A DNA stretch of 64,000 nt from Arthrobacter sp. MMS18-M83 (GCF_026683955.1 NZ_CP113343.1:2046001-2110000); one strand, 5' to 3'; shown: positions 24,991 through 34,893, counted from the first letter of the stretch. The notes: generated from the letters alone by a model not told the origin. Numbers and translations: made by a program.

Positions 24991-25866
24991 ATGGACCTGG
25001 CCGGGATCGCCGTCGAACTCTACACACTGGTTCCCTCAGCGTTCACGGCGGCCCGCACTGCGCGGGCCAAGGAAGCCAAGTCCGGTGGGGACGCCGAACT
25101 GGCGAAACAGATCGCGCGGCTGCCCAAGCCTTCGACGGCGGCGTGGGCGGTCAACATGCTTGTGCGGCACGGCACCAAGGAATTCGCGAGCGTCCTGGAG
25201 CTCGGGGCATCGCTAGGGAGGGCCCAGGAGCAGCAGGATCACGACCGTCTCCGTACGCTGGGCCAGCAGCGCCCGCGCGTGTTGACTGCCGCCGTCGAGC
25301 AGGCCCGTGCGGTGGCCGAAGGCCTGGGCGTCAAGGTGAGCGGCGCCGCCGCTCTGGAGATCGAGGCCACGTTGAGGGCCGCGATGACGGATCCCGCCGC
25401 CGCAGAGGCGCTCCGCAGCGGGCAGCTGGTGCGTTCGCTCTCCACGAACGGATTGGAACCCGTGGACCTCTCGGGAGCAGTGGCGATTGCAGGCGCACTT
25501 CCCGCGGTGGGTACCACCGAAGAAGAGCACGACGACGGCGGGCGGCAACGCGGGCGGGAAGACTCACAGCGTGAACGCGAGAAGGCACAAACCGCACTCG
25601 TGGAAGCAGAGCGCAATGCGGACAACGCCGATCTGGAACTCGCCAAGGCGGAGCGCGAAAAGGCCGAGGCCGTGCATCGGAGCCAGCAACTCGCCGTCGA
25701 AGTCAAAGCTGCCAAAGACAAGCTGGCTGCGTTGCAGCAGGAGCTTGCCGCTACGGAGTGGGCGATCACCCTGGCCGAGCGCAACCGCAAACTGGCGGTC
25801 CGGCTAGCCGCCCGGGAACGCCGGATCGCGGAAACGGCGCGGGCCCGCTTGGAGGGGTTGAGCTAG
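24991..25866 (+). CDS. Conserved hypothetical coiled-coil protein
   Basis: A 291-residue protein with two regions. Residues 1-150 are helical with a pattern seen in actinobacterial hypothetical proteins (FTAARTARAKEAKSGGDAEL, then RLPKPSTAAWAVNMLVRHG). Residues 190-290 are a long, highly charged coiled coil with Ala/Glu/Lys/Arg heptads. No signal peptide, membrane segment or catalytic motif is visible. The gene follows the hydrolase by 19 bases. I do not assign a function; a structural or nucleic-acid-linked role is conceivable. Confidence 0.75.
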   Translation: MDLAGIAVELYTLVPSAFTAARTARAKEAKSGGDAELAKQIARLPKPSTAAWAVNMLVRHGTKEFASVLELGASLGRAQEQQDHDRLRTLGQQRPRVLTAAVEQARAVAEGLGVKVSGAAALEIEATLRAAMTDPAAAEALRSGQLVRSLSTNGLEPVDLSGAVAIAGALPAVGTTEEEHDDGGRQRGREDSQREREKAQTALVEAERNADNADLELAKAEREKAEAVHRSQQLAVEVKAAKDKLAALQQELAATEWAITLAERNRKLAVRLAARERRIAETARARLEGLS

Positions 25867-25876
25867 GCATCCTGGC

Positions 25877-25892
25877 GTCCGATATACCGGAC
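25877..25892. promoter_or_regulatory. Probable IclR operator ahead of the iclR-type gene
   Basis: GTCCGATATACCGGAC, a near-palindrome with two mismatched positions between its arms. The same 16 bases occur at 28479-28494 between two NCS1 permease genes. Position 24 bases before the regulator start suggests autoregulation. Confidence 0.8.
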
Positions 25893-25915
25893 AATCGGGG
25901 GCGTATTCTTAGACG

Positions 25916-26758
25916 ATGAACAGCCATTCCGTGCGACCCAAGGCGCCAGCTGCAGCCCAGGTGTTGGCGGTTCTCAGATACGTCGCAGGCCAAGCAGGCC
26001 CGGTCAGCGCGTCCATCATTGCGCGCGACCTCGGATTGCCTCGGTCCACCACGTATCAGCTCATCGCATCCTTGATCGATGACGGCTTTTTGGTCCATCT
26101 TCCGGAAGAGCGCAAATATGCCTTGGGGGTGACCGCCCATGAGTTGGGGACAGGGTATTCGCGGCAAGCTCCGATCCAGCGGATTGCCCGGTACCCGCTG
26201 TCCCGGCTCGTCGCCCGGACCCGCCGGACAGCCCATCTCGCCGTGATGCATGGGCGCGACGTCGTTTACGTGATCGAGGAGCGGGCGCCGAGGCAACGGC
26301 CACTGGTCACGGACACCGGTGTCCGGCTTCCGGCTCATCTGACGGCCAGCGGCCGGGCGATGATGGCCCAGATGGACCCAGCCCAGGTGGCTGCGCTTTT
26401 CCCGGGACCAGAGGCTTTCGCGGAGCGCCACAGCAACGGCCCGCAGTCCTTGCCTGCATTGCAGGATCTCTTGGCGCGGGCACGGTCGCTCGGATATGCA
26501 TGGGAGCAGGACGAGGTCACGGAGGGGTTTTCCTCTGTTGCCGTCGCCGTCCTCGACCGGCAACGCTATCCGGTGGCCAGCGTGACCTTGACGGTGTCGA
26601 ACCGGGCGTTTCCTGGCGGAGGCACCCGGCACCGGGCCAAGGACGCCGAGACCGCTGAGGAAAGGGCAGTCCGCATTGAAGACGTCGCCCGGGAGTGGAT
26701 TCCGGAAGTGACCAGATGTGCCAGGGAAATCTCCCGCCGGCTGGGCACCCAAGCCTGA
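25916..26758 (+). CDS. IclR family transcriptional regulator
   Basis: A 280-residue protein. An N-terminal winged helix-turn-helix (about residues 12-75) includes VLRYVAGQAGPVSASIIARD and LGLPRSTTYQLIASLIDDGF. A C-terminal IclR effector domain contains DVVYVIEERAPRQRP, PAHLTASGRAMMAQMDP and SLGYAWEQDEVTEGFSSVAV. It probably controls its own gene and the two divergent NCS1 permease genes that start 1.6 and 2.7 kb downstream, because an identical 16-base site lies ahead of each. The effector is likely a nucleobase, hydantoin or related ring compound. Confidence 0.93.
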   Translation: MNSHSVRPKAPAAAQVLAVLRYVAGQAGPVSASIIARDLGLPRSTTYQLIASLIDDGFLVHLPEERKYALGVTAHELGTGYSRQAPIQRIARYPLSRLVARTRRTAHLAVMHGRDVVYVIEERAPRQRPLVTDTGVRLPAHLTASGRAMMAQMDPAQVAALFPGPEAFAERHSNGPQSLPALQDLLARARSLGYAWEQDEVTEGFSSVAVAVLDRQRYPVASVTLTVSNRAFPGGGTRHRAKDAETAEERAVRIEDVAREWIPEVTRCAREISRRLGTQA

Positions 26759-26820
26759 TCCCGACGTCGTACATTCCTTGGCTCAGCAGACGCCCGCTCA
26801 CATATGAGGCCAAATGCCAG

Positions 26821-26851
26821 GATGCTCGCTCACGTCATGTGAGCGAGCATC
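26821..26851. terminator. Hairpin between convergent genes
   Basis: GATGCTCGCTCAC (26821-26833) and its perfect inverse (26839-26851) enclose a five-base loop. It lies between the iclR-type gene and the convergent NCS1 permease gene. There is no T run, so it is a probable rather than proven terminator. Weaker outer arms near 26787 and 26872 extend the symmetry. Confidence 0.55.
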
Positions 26852-26897
26852 CGCCGGAAACACCCCGAAAGTGAGCGTCTGGGGGTAGGGGCAAAGG

Positions 26898-28379
26898 CTA
26901 AACTGCCGCGGTTTTCGACACTGAGCCAGCTAGTGGAACAACTGCCTTCGAGGCGAGTTCCGTCGGATAGACCATCTCGGCCGGAGCGTTGGAATTCCGC
27001 TTCGCCAGCGGGTAGAAGACCATCGCTGTGACCACGAGTCCTACGAGCCAGGAGATATCGGCCCCGCCGAGCAGCTCGGTCATCGGGCCGGTGTAGAGGG
27101 TCTGTGCCAGGAACGGGATCTGGACGACGATGCCGATCGCGTAGCTGAACAAGGCGGTCTTGTTCCAACGCCCGTAGCGCCCGTTCACGTTGTACAGGGC
27201 GGGAATGTCCACCTTTTCCTTGGAAACCAGGTAGTAGTCCACCAGGTTAATCGAGCTCCAGGGGATGAATACCATCAGGAGGAGAAGGACGAAGTTTTTG
27301 AAGTTGGCAATGAAGTCGGGGGAAGCAAGGACTGCGATGAGTACCGAGAGTCCGATAAAGCCGATCACATAGGCGAAGCGGGTCCAGGAGGCCACTGCCG
27401 ACTTTCGAGTGAACGCCGTGACCGAGGTAAGCATGGTCATGTAGCCGCCATAGGCGTTCAGCGTGTTGACGGTCAGTTTTCCGGTCACGATGACCAGGTA
27501 GATAACAACCGCGATCAGTCCGCCGCCGCTCAAATTCCCGAGGAAGGCGACCTGCCCGTCCAGGAACCTTGCGCCCTTGGGCAGTGCGAGGGCAGCGAAG
27601 AGCGCGCCCAGGGTCATGGACCACTGGGAACCAATCACCGTCCCGAGGTATGCCGACATGAAGGTCTTGCGTGCAGGCGTGTTGGCGGGCAAATAGCGGG
27701 AGTAGTCGGCCACGTACGGACCGTAAGTCAGCTGCCATCCGGCGCCAAGCGAAATGGCGAGCAGGAACGTCGGAAACTCGAAACCGCCGGCTCCCAAGAG
27801 TGCACCGACGTCCTGGGTGACCAACAACCTGATGCCCAGATAAGTGAAGCCAAGGACACCGACGACCGTCGCAATGCGGCCCAACATATGGATGTACTTG
27901 TAGCCCAGGGTCGCCACGATGATGGTCAGCACCCCGAAGACGATCATGCCCACGGCCGGGGTGCCGGTATGGAGGATGAGGCTGATCGCCTGCCCGGAAA
28001 GGACCGTACCGGTTGCAGCGAAGCCCAGGTACATGACGACCACCAGCACCAAGGGAATCACCGCGCCGAAGATTCCAAACTGCGCCCGGCTGGAAATCAT
28101 CTGCGGCAAGCCGAGCTTCGGGCCCTGGGCCGCGTGAAGCGCCATGACAGCGCCACCCACGAGATTTCCGACGAGGAGGCCGATGATCGCCCACAACGCA
28201 TCCGCGCCGAACAGTACGGCCAAGGCGCCGTCGACAATGGCCGTGATTTGCATGTTGGCGCCGAACCAAAGCGTGAACTGCTGGCCAGGCGAACCATGGC
28301 GTTCATTTTCCGGGACAAAGTCAATGGAGCGGCGCTCAACGCGCGGCCCAACCGTTCCCGCTTTTCCTGTGGCCTGCAT
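26898..28379 (-). CDS. NCS1 family nucleobase/hydantoin permease
   Basis: A 493-residue protein with about 12 helices. The NCS1 pattern is clear: RSIDFVPENERHGSPGQQF at the N-terminus, QGPKLGLPQMISSRAQFG, SLGAGWQLTYGPYVADYSRY, and FIPWSSINLVDYYLV near the end. Members of this family import cytosine, allantoin, uracil, thiamine precursors or hydantoins with Na+ or H+. It is divergent from a second NCS1 gene, with a probable IclR site in the 214-base gap. The two proteins differ through much of their length and may take different substrates. Confidence 0.93.
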   Translation of the reverse strand: MQATGKAGTVGPRVERRSIDFVPENERHGSPGQQFTLWFGANMQITAIVDGALAVLFGADALWAIIGLLVGNLVGGAVMALHAAQGPKLGLPQMISSRAQFGIFGAVIPLVLVVVMYLGFAATGTVLSGQAISLILHTGTPAVGMIVFGVLTIIVATLGYKYIHMLGRIATVVGVLGFTYLGIRLLVTQDVGALLGAGGFEFPTFLLAISLGAGWQLTYGPYVADYSRYLPANTPARKTFMSAYLGTVIGSQWSMTLGALFAALALPKGARFLDGQVAFLGNLSGGGLIAVVIYLVIVTGKLTVNTLNAYGGYMTMLTSVTAFTRKSAVASWTRFAYVIGFIGLSVLIAVLASPDFIANFKNFVLLLLMVFIPWSSINLVDYYLVSKEKVDIPALYNVNGRYGRWNKTALFSYAIGIVVQIPFLAQTLYTGPMTELLGGADISWLVGLVVTAMVFYPLAKRNSNAPAEMVYPTELASKAVVPLAGSVSKTAAV

Positions 28380-28478
28380 GCCTATTCCTCACTTTGACAA
28401 CCGAAGTCCGATGTCCCCAACTGAGAATCAATCAGAGCATGTGAAGTGACTGCGATCACGGAAAGGTGCCCATCTTTC

Positions 28479-28494
28479 GTCCGATATACCGGAC
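28479..28494. promoter_or_regulatory. Probable IclR operator between the divergent NCS1 genes
   Basis: GTCCGATATACCGGAC, identical to the 16 bases at 25877-25892 ahead of the iclR-type gene. Bases around it are also alike (CGTCC...GGACRAT). It lies 100 bases from each permease start and could control both. Confidence 0.82.
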
Positions 28495-28593
28495 GATAAG
28501 AAAGAATCTCGACAAATCCCGTTGCTCTTCTAGGCAGGCCCGCTCTGTGCTAAACCAAAGTCAAGATGCACCCATGCGTCGAAGGAGATCGCC

Positions 28594-30045
28594 ATGAGCA
28601 CAACGACGGACAAAGGATCGGGCCGCGGGCTGGAGATCCGGTCGATCGACTACGTTCCACTCAACGAGCGGCACGGCAAGGTATCCCACATTGGACCGTT
28701 GTGGTTCGTGAGCAATGCCCAGATCGCAACCCTGGCCGTGGGGCTGATCAGCATCACCACCGGCGGCAACCTCATCTGGTCCCTGCTGGCGATCGCGATC
28801 GGTGTCCTGGTCGGCACACTGTTCATGGCCGCGCACTCCTCGCAGGGTCCCCAGCTCGGCCTGCCACAGATGATCCAGTCCCGGCCGCAATTCGGCTATA
28901 TCGGTGCCCTGCTGGTTTGGCTCTTCGCCTACCTTCAGTACGCCGGCTTCAACATCTTCAACACCATCCTGGCCGGCCAGGCCATCTCGGAATCAGTGAA
29001 CTTCGGTTCCCAAAACCTCTGGTTCTCGGTGGTCACCATTGTCGCCGTTGTCATCGCCCTGTTCGGTTACGACCTCATCCATGCCTTCGAGCGCTACCTG
29101 ACGTACCTCACCATCGTCATGCTGGCCCTGCTCACGGTGGCGGCCGTCAAATTGACCATACCTGCCGGCGCATACAACCTGGCCGACTTCCATCTAGTGC
29201 CGTTCCTTGGCCAACTGGGGGTCGCGGCCGGCTACCAGATCTCCTGGGCCATCTACGTCTCGGACTACTCCCGCTACCTTCCGCCGGCCAGTGGACGCGG
29301 CACCTTCCGGTGGACGTTCTGGGGCAGCGCCCTCGGCGGTATTTGGGTGATGTTCCTGGGCGCGTACATTGGCGCTGCGGCCGGGGAGAACTTCGAGACA
29401 ATCGGCTCGATCAAATCCACCGCCGACCAGCTCTTCGGCGGATTCGGTGGCATCGCCTTGTTCGTCGCCGCCTTGGGCTTGCTGTCCGTGACTGCCCTGA
29501 ACATGTACGGGGGTTCGCTGACCCTGATATCGTCCATCGACAGCGTGCGGCAGATCCGGCCGACGCTAAGGCTCCGGATCATCACCATCGCCATCACCGC
29601 CCTCATTTCCGTGGTCCTGGCGAACCTTGCCTCGGCCGACTTCCTGGCGAACTTCAACGACTTCCTGCTCCTGGTGCTGTACTTCTTCATTCCGTGGACG
29701 GCAGTCAACCTCACCGACTACTTCATTGTCCGAAAGGGCCACTACGCCATCGCGGAGATCTTCAAGCCCGATGGGATCTACAGACGGTGGGGTTGGCCCG
29801 GCATCATTTCCTACCTCGTCGGCTTTGTGGTGATGATTCCGTTCTTCTCCGCCGGGAAGCTCTTCGTCGGGTTCATAGCCCACGTCATTGACGGCGCCGA
29901 CATCTCCCTGTTCATCGGGCTCCCTGTCTCCGCTGGGCTGTACTGGCTGATGACCCGGCGTATCGACGTCGACGCCGAGACCCGCTTGGCCAAGGCGGAG
30001 GCCGACGCCCTCGAGGCCGCTGCGCACGAACATATCCTGCCGTAA
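28594..30045 (+). CDS. NCS1 family nucleobase/hydantoin permease (second copy)
   Basis: A 483-residue protein with about 12 helices and the same NCS1 landmarks: RSIDYVPLNERHGKVSHIGP, QGPQLGLPQMIQSRPQFG, GVAAGYQISWAIYVSDYSRY, and FIPWTAVNLTDYFIV. It is transcribed away from the first permease and starts 100 bases after the shared near-palindrome. A good ribosome site (GGAG) lies just upstream of the ATG. A 103-base repeat begins 20 bases after its stop. Confidence 0.93.
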   Translation: MSTTTDKGSGRGLEIRSIDYVPLNERHGKVSHIGPLWFVSNAQIATLAVGLISITTGGNLIWSLLAIAIGVLVGTLFMAAHSSQGPQLGLPQMIQSRPQFGYIGALLVWLFAYLQYAGFNIFNTILAGQAISESVNFGSQNLWFSVVTIVAVVIALFGYDLIHAFERYLTYLTIVMLALLTVAAVKLTIPAGAYNLADFHLVPFLGQLGVAAGYQISWAIYVSDYSRYLPPASGRGTFRWTFWGSALGGIWVMFLGAYIGAAAGENFETIGSIKSTADQLFGGFGGIALFVAALGLLSVTALNMYGGSLTLISSIDSVRQIRPTLRLRIITIAITALISVVLANLASADFLANFNDFLLLVLYFFIPWTAVNLTDYFIVRKGHYAIAEIFKPDGIYRRWGWPGIISYLVGFVVMIPFFSAGKLFVGFIAHVIDGADISLFIGLPVSAGLYWLMTRRIDVDAETRLAKAEADALEAAAHEHILP

Positions 30046-30065
30046 CGACGTCGGCGCCGTTCCGC

Positions 30066-30168
30066 CGTCACGCCAAGCAGGTTTTTGGAGCCTTGAGTCG
30101 ATGGTGAGCCCGGGATTCCGGGGCATGAGCGGAGTCGCGGTGCTAAGAAGTTGCGTCGCGTGACGCGG
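30066..30168. repeat. 103-base dispersed repeat, copy A
   Basis: It starts CGTCACGCCAAGCAGGTTTT and ends GCGTGACGCGG, so its ends form an inverted repeat. A second copy of exactly the same length is at 34791-34893. The middle GCCCGGGATTCCG is shared. It lies in the gap after the second NCS1 gene. It may be a small non-autonomous element or a structured intergenic repeat. Confidence 0.8.
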
Positions 30169-30208
30169 CGGCGATCAGTGGCCGGGAGCGCACCGCGGTG
30201 CCCTCGTC

Positions 30209-31081
<873 letters not shown>

Positions 31082-31492
31082 TTATCGGATGATTTGGGCG
31101 TGGGCAGCTTCGTAGTCTTGGTCACTGACGGGTTCAAGCCACGTGGCACTCACCCCGTTGTCGTGCTCCACCAAGGCCAGGTGGCACATCATGTTGTCTT
31201 GCGTGGCGCCGTGCCAGTGTTCCTCGCCGGGCGGCGTGTTGACCGTGTCTCCTGCGCGCATAAGGATCACGCTGCCGTCCCGGGTAGCGACAAGACCGAC
31301 GCCATCCGTACAGTGCAGGGTCTGGCCGAGGGGGTGGGAATGCCAGTTGGTGTGGGCGCCAGGAGTGAAGCGGACCATCGCCGCCACGAGCCGCGACGGT
31401 GCCTCGCCGTTGTGAAGGGAGTTGAGGTAGACCTCTCCCGTGAACTTTTCCTTCGGGCCCTTGGCCGTGGGGGTAGGGGGCACGAGTTTCAT
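31082..31492 (-). CDS. Cupin domain protein
   Basis: A 136-residue protein with a single cupin barrel. Metal-ligand patterns are GAHTNWHSHPLGQTLH (motif 1 with His residues) and PPGEEHWHGATQDNM (motif 2). The N-terminal part (EVYLNSLHNGEAPSRLVAAM) matches small cupins annotated near aldo/keto reductases and quinone-related genes. It may be an isomerase or dioxygenase-like protein; no substrate can be read. It sits between the MFS and AKR genes with about 15-base gaps. Confidence 0.9.
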   Translation of the reverse strand: MKLVPPTPTAKGPKEKFTGEVYLNSLHNGEAPSRLVAAMVRFTPGAHTNWHSHPLGQTLHCTDGVGLVATRDGSVILMRAGDTVNTPPGEEHWHGATQDNMMCHLALVEHDNGVSATWLEPVSDQDYEAAHAQIIR

Positions 31493-31507
31493 CGTGTCTT
31501 CCTTTCG

Positions 31508-32884
31508 CTAGTGCTGTGATTGCTTCGTGTGGCGTAGCGGCAGGGATGCCACTACGAGGACCAGGAGGAGAAGGGCCGTGGCGCTGAGGCTGATGCGGAG
31601 GCCGGCCATGAAGTCCTGCCCCGCCAGTGCGGCACCGAAGACCGCGACGCCGAGGGAGCCACCAAGCTGCCGCGCGGTGTTGACCGCGCCGCTAGCGGTC
31701 CCTGCCAGCTCCGCTGGCGCGTGGTCCATGATGAGGGCAATGATCGGGGGCACCGTGAAGGAACCGCCGACGCCGACCGGCACCATGAGGAATGCGACAA
31801 GCAGGGTCGGCGCGCCTGTGGGGAGCAAGCAAAGGCCTGCCAGTCCCAGGGCCATGAGCAGCAGGCCCGCGACGATGGCGACGATGCGCCCGTAACGTTC
31901 CGCAAACCGGGCCACGAGCGGATTGAGGAGGGCGACAAGGCCGGTCATGGGCAGGAACAGGAGCCCTGTCTCCAGGGCAGTGGCGCCGCGTTGCTGCTGG
32001 AAATAGAGGCTCTGGAGGAAGACGACGCCGTAGAAGGCCGCCATCGTGACCCCGGCGATGGTCAGGGCGGTGGAGACAGTCCGTGAGCGGAACAGGTCAA
32101 GAGGGATCATCGGGTGCCTGCCCCGTGCCTGCGCGGCTACGAACGCGAGCGCCGATGCGACACAGATTGCGAAGGTCACCAGGATTCCGGGACTTCCATA
32201 GCCGAGTTCGGCACCTTCGATAATCCCGTAAGCCAGGCTCGCGAGCGTGAGGACCGCTGTGATCTGCCCCAGCCAGTCGAAGGACATCGGGCGCCGCCGC
32301 GAAGGGGCTATGCGGGAGAGCACGAGCAGCGCCACCACCCCGACCGGAAGGTTGACGAAGAAGATCAGCCTCCAGTCCAACTGGGTGAGGAGGCCACCGA
32401 GCACCGGTCCGGCGGCAGCAGCGACCGAGCCGCCCAGGCCCCAGTACACGATGGCCCTGCCCCGACGAGCGGGGTCGTGGTAGGCCTCACGAATGAGCGC
32501 GAGGGAGGTAGGGGTGATCATTGACGCGCCGATACCCTGCAGCACCCGGCCGGCGATGAGCGCAGGAAGGCTGGGGCTGAAGCCGCACGCCACCGAAGCA
32601 ACGGTGAACAGGATCATGCCGATCCCGTAGGCGCGCCGGGCGCCGACGCGGTCTGAGAACGTCCCGGCGAACAGTTGAAGTGCGGAGAACATGAGCGTGT
32701 AGCCGGTGACTATCCACTGCAGGCCGGAGAGCCCGCTTCCGAAATCGTTCCGGATCTCGGGAAGTGCGACGTTGACGATCTGGGCATCCAAGGCGACAAC
32801 AAAGAATCCCAGCATCGCAACCGCCAGCGACGCGCGCGGCCGGACGAGGGTCGCCGGAGGAGATTTAATGGCAGTCGCGGACAT
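31508..32884 (-). CDS. MFS transporter, DHA2 (EmrB/QacA) type
   Basis: A 458-residue protein from ATG 32884 with about 14 membrane helices. DHA2 motifs: ALDAQIVNVALPEIRNDFG, LQWIVTGYTLMFSALQLFAG, FSDRVGARRAYGIGMILF and RVLQGIGASMITPTSLALI. It is likely a drug/proton antiporter. A longer frame begins at 32944 but adds no family-like sequence and would cover a hairpin at 32906-32935. It is the first gene of the MFS-cupin-AKR operon and is divergent from a TetR remnant. Confidence 0.93.
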   Translation of the reverse strand: MSATAIKSPPATLVRPRASLAVAMLGFFVVALDAQIVNVALPEIRNDFGSGLSGLQWIVTGYTLMFSALQLFAGTFSDRVGARRAYGIGMILFTVASVACGFSPSLPALIAGRVLQGIGASMITPTSLALIREAYHDPARRGRAIVYWGLGGSVAAAAGPVLGGLLTQLDWRLIFFVNLPVGVVALLVLSRIAPSRRRPMSFDWLGQITAVLTLASLAYGIIEGAELGYGSPGILVTFAICVASALAFVAAQARGRHPMIPLDLFRSRTVSTALTIAGVTMAAFYGVVFLQSLYFQQQRGATALETGLLFLPMTGLVALLNPLVARFAERYGRIVAIVAGLLLMALGLAGLCLLPTGAPTLLVAFLMVPVGVGGSFTVPPIIALIMDHAPAELAGTASGAVNTARQLGGSLGVAVFGAALAGQDFMAGLRISLSATALLLLVLVVASLPLRHTKQSQH

Positions 32885-32905
32885 GAGGCCTTCCAAACGG
32901 AGAAA

Positions 32906-32935
32906 CGGGGACTGATTCAAGAAAACCAGTCCCCG
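32906..32935. promoter_or_regulatory. Inverted repeat ahead of the MFS gene
   Basis: CGGGGACTG (32906-32914) and CAGTCCCCG (32927-32935) form nine-base perfect arms with a 12-base AT-rich centre. It lies 22 bases before the MFS start, where a TetR-type repressor could bind. The neighbouring TetR gene is broken, so the site may be orphaned. Confidence 0.55.
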
Positions 32936-33070
32936 CGTCCGCATGGGAGTGCCTGTTGTGCCGTGTACTGCCAGTGCCTGTTTCAGTTCCTAGATGGTGA
33001 TCGCGCGGGCGAGCCGCCCGAAGTCGGAGTCTCCGCAGCATGCTGACCAGAGGTCATGGCCGGAAAAGCC

Positions 33071-33485
33071 CATGTCGCTCTACTACTACGTGGCCAATAA
33101 AGATGAGATTCTGGATGGCATCGTGAACATGGTCTTCAGCGAAATCGAATTACCCTCCCCCGCGGGCGACTGGCGGGAGGAAATGTACCGACGGGCGCAC
33201 GCGGTGCGCAGCGCGCTCAAACGCCATCCGTGGGCGGTCGGGCTGCTGGAAAGCCGGTCTTCCCCAGGCGAAGCCAACCTGCGCAACCACGAAGCGACGC
33301 TGGGGACTTTGAGGGCAGCAGGCTTTTCCGTTCAGATGGCAGCCCATGGCTATGCCCTGCTCGACAGTTACATCTACGGGTTCGCGCTCCAGGAAGCCGC
33401 TCTGCCTTTTGACGGCCGGGACGGGGATGAGTTCAACTTCGGGCTAAACCTCATCCTTGACGGCCTCAGCCGGTCGATGAGGTGA
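33071..33485 (+). pseudogene. TetR family regulator remnant (DNA-binding domain missing)
   Basis: The frame from 33071 reads [20 protein letters not shown], which is the standard junction of a TetR HTH with its ligand domain, then a helical C-terminal domain to the stop (138 residues). A TetR protein needs about 60 residues before MSLYYYV to bind DNA. Only about 186 bases separate this point from the MFS start, and in none of the three frames do I see the HTH; the most suggestive stretches lie in different frames. I infer an N-terminal decay. It lies eight bases before the FAD monooxygenase gene. Confidence 0.7.
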
Positions 33486-33492
33486 GCTAGAG

Positions 33493-34764
33493 ATGTCCAG
33501 CGAATCCGAATCCGCTCCGGCTCCCGGCCCACGATCTTGGGACACGCGCTGTTGCGTGGTCGGCGGTGGGCCGGCTGGCATGATGTTGGGCTACCTGCTG
33601 GCCCGCGCCGGAGTCGAAGTGACAGTGTTGGAGAAACACGCCGACTTCTTCCGCGACTTCCGGGGCGATACCATCCATCCAGCGACCACCGACGTACTCG
33701 CCGAACTGGGATTGCTCGAAGAGTTTCTGCGCCTGCCGCACACCGAGGTGCCGGAACTGCGCCTCGGCATTGACGGACAGACCTTCGGGCTGGTTGACTT
33801 CCGGCACCTGCCCACCCGGTGCAAGTTCATGGCGTTCATGCCGCAGTGGGACTTCCTGAACTTCCTGGCCAGCCAAGCCAGGCGATACCCCACCTTCCGA
33901 CTGGAAATGAGCACCGAGGCCACCGGCCTGCTCCGCCACGGCGAGCAAGTGACCGGCGTACGGGCACGCTCGGCCCAGGGCGAGGTTGAGATCCGGGCGG
34001 ATCTCACCGTTGCCTGTGACGGCCGGTTCTCCGTTATCCGGGAGCACACGGACCTGCCGGTACGGGAGTTCGCGATGCCGATCGACGTGCTGTGGTTCCG
34101 CGTGCCACGCAGCCAGGATGCGCCGCCGACCCTGGGCTACCTCGGCGGCGGGCAGATCGTGCTCGCCATCGACCGCGGCGACTACTGGCAGTGCGGCACG
34201 ATCATCGGGAAAGGAACACTCACGCAGGTTCAGGCCGAGGGCCTGGCCGCTTTCCGAGACCGGGTGGCACATGCCGCACCGTTCCTAGCCTCTGGCTTAG
34301 CTGCGCTGACCGACTGGGACCAGGTCAAGCTGCTCTCGGTGCGCTCCAATCGGCTGCGGCGCTGGTTTCAGCCCGGCCTGTTGTGCATCGGCGACGCCGC
34401 GCACGCCATGTCACCGGCCGGCGCCGCCGGGGTGAATTACGCTATCGCCGATGCCGTCGCCGCGGCCAATCTCCTCGCAGTACCGCTGCGAACGGGCACC
34501 ATTGCCATCGCGGACCTCCAGCGCCTGCAACGACGGCGCGAACCCGCAGTACGCCGTGCACAGGCATTGCAGCGACAGCAGACCCGCCAACTCGCTCGCC
34601 TTGCCCGAACAAATCCACCCATCCAACTCATGCGGCTCATCAGCCACACACCACCGCTCAAACGCCTCCTGGGCCGGATCATCGGCCTCGGCTTCCGTCG
34701 CGAACACATCCGCAGCCCTCAGGCGGAGCCGTCGGCGGCCGGGCGCCCCCGCCGTCGGGGGTAG
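33493..34764 (+). CDS. FAD-dependent monooxygenase (aromatic hydroxylase/PHBH-like)
   Basis: A 423-residue protein. The FAD dinucleotide motif is CCVVGGGPAGMMLGYLLARAG, the DG motif is ADLTVACDGRFSVIREH, and the GD motif is GLLCIGDAAHAMSPAGAAGV. A middle beta-domain provides substrate binding. Family members hydroxylate phenols, polyketides or antibiotics with NAD(P)H. It begins eight bases after the TetR remnant, so both were probably one transcript. The Arg/Pro-rich C-terminus may be a disordered tail. The substrate is unknown. Confidence 0.92.
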   Translation: MSSESESAPAPGPRSWDTRCCVVGGGPAGMMLGYLLARAGVEVTVLEKHADFFRDFRGDTIHPATTDVLAELGLLEEFLRLPHTEVPELRLGIDGQTFGLVDFRHLPTRCKFMAFMPQWDFLNFLASQARRYPTFRLEMSTEATGLLRHGEQVTGVRARSAQGEVEIRADLTVACDGRFSVIREHTDLPVREFAMPIDVLWFRVPRSQDAPPTLGYLGGGQIVLAIDRGDYWQCGTIIGKGTLTQVQAEGLAAFRDRVAHAAPFLASGLAALTDWDQVKLLSVRSNRLRRWFQPGLLCIGDAAHAMSPAGAAGVNYAIADAVAAANLLAVPLRTGTIAIADLQRLQRRREPAVRRAQALQRQQTRQLARLARTNPPIQLMRLISHTPPLKRLLGRIIGLGFRREHIRSPQAEPSAAGRPRRRG

Positions 34765-34790
34765 AGACCCGGAGAGTCCCTGAAGGGCAG

Positions 34791-34893
34791 CGTCACGCCG
34801 AGCAAGTTTTCGGCGCTCCCAACGGACCGCAAGCCCGGGATTCCGCGGTTTCGGCGAAGTCCGGGCGCCAAAAAGGTGCGTGGCGTGACGCGG
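34791..34893. repeat. 103-base dispersed repeat, copy B, at the flagellar junction
   Basis: Same length as copy A (30066-30168). Starts CGTCACGCCGAGCAAGTTTT and ends GGCGTGACGCGG, so the ends are an inverted repeat with core CGTCACGCC. It lies between the FAD monooxygenase and flgE stops, exactly where the accessory block meets the flagellar cluster. Confidence 0.82.
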
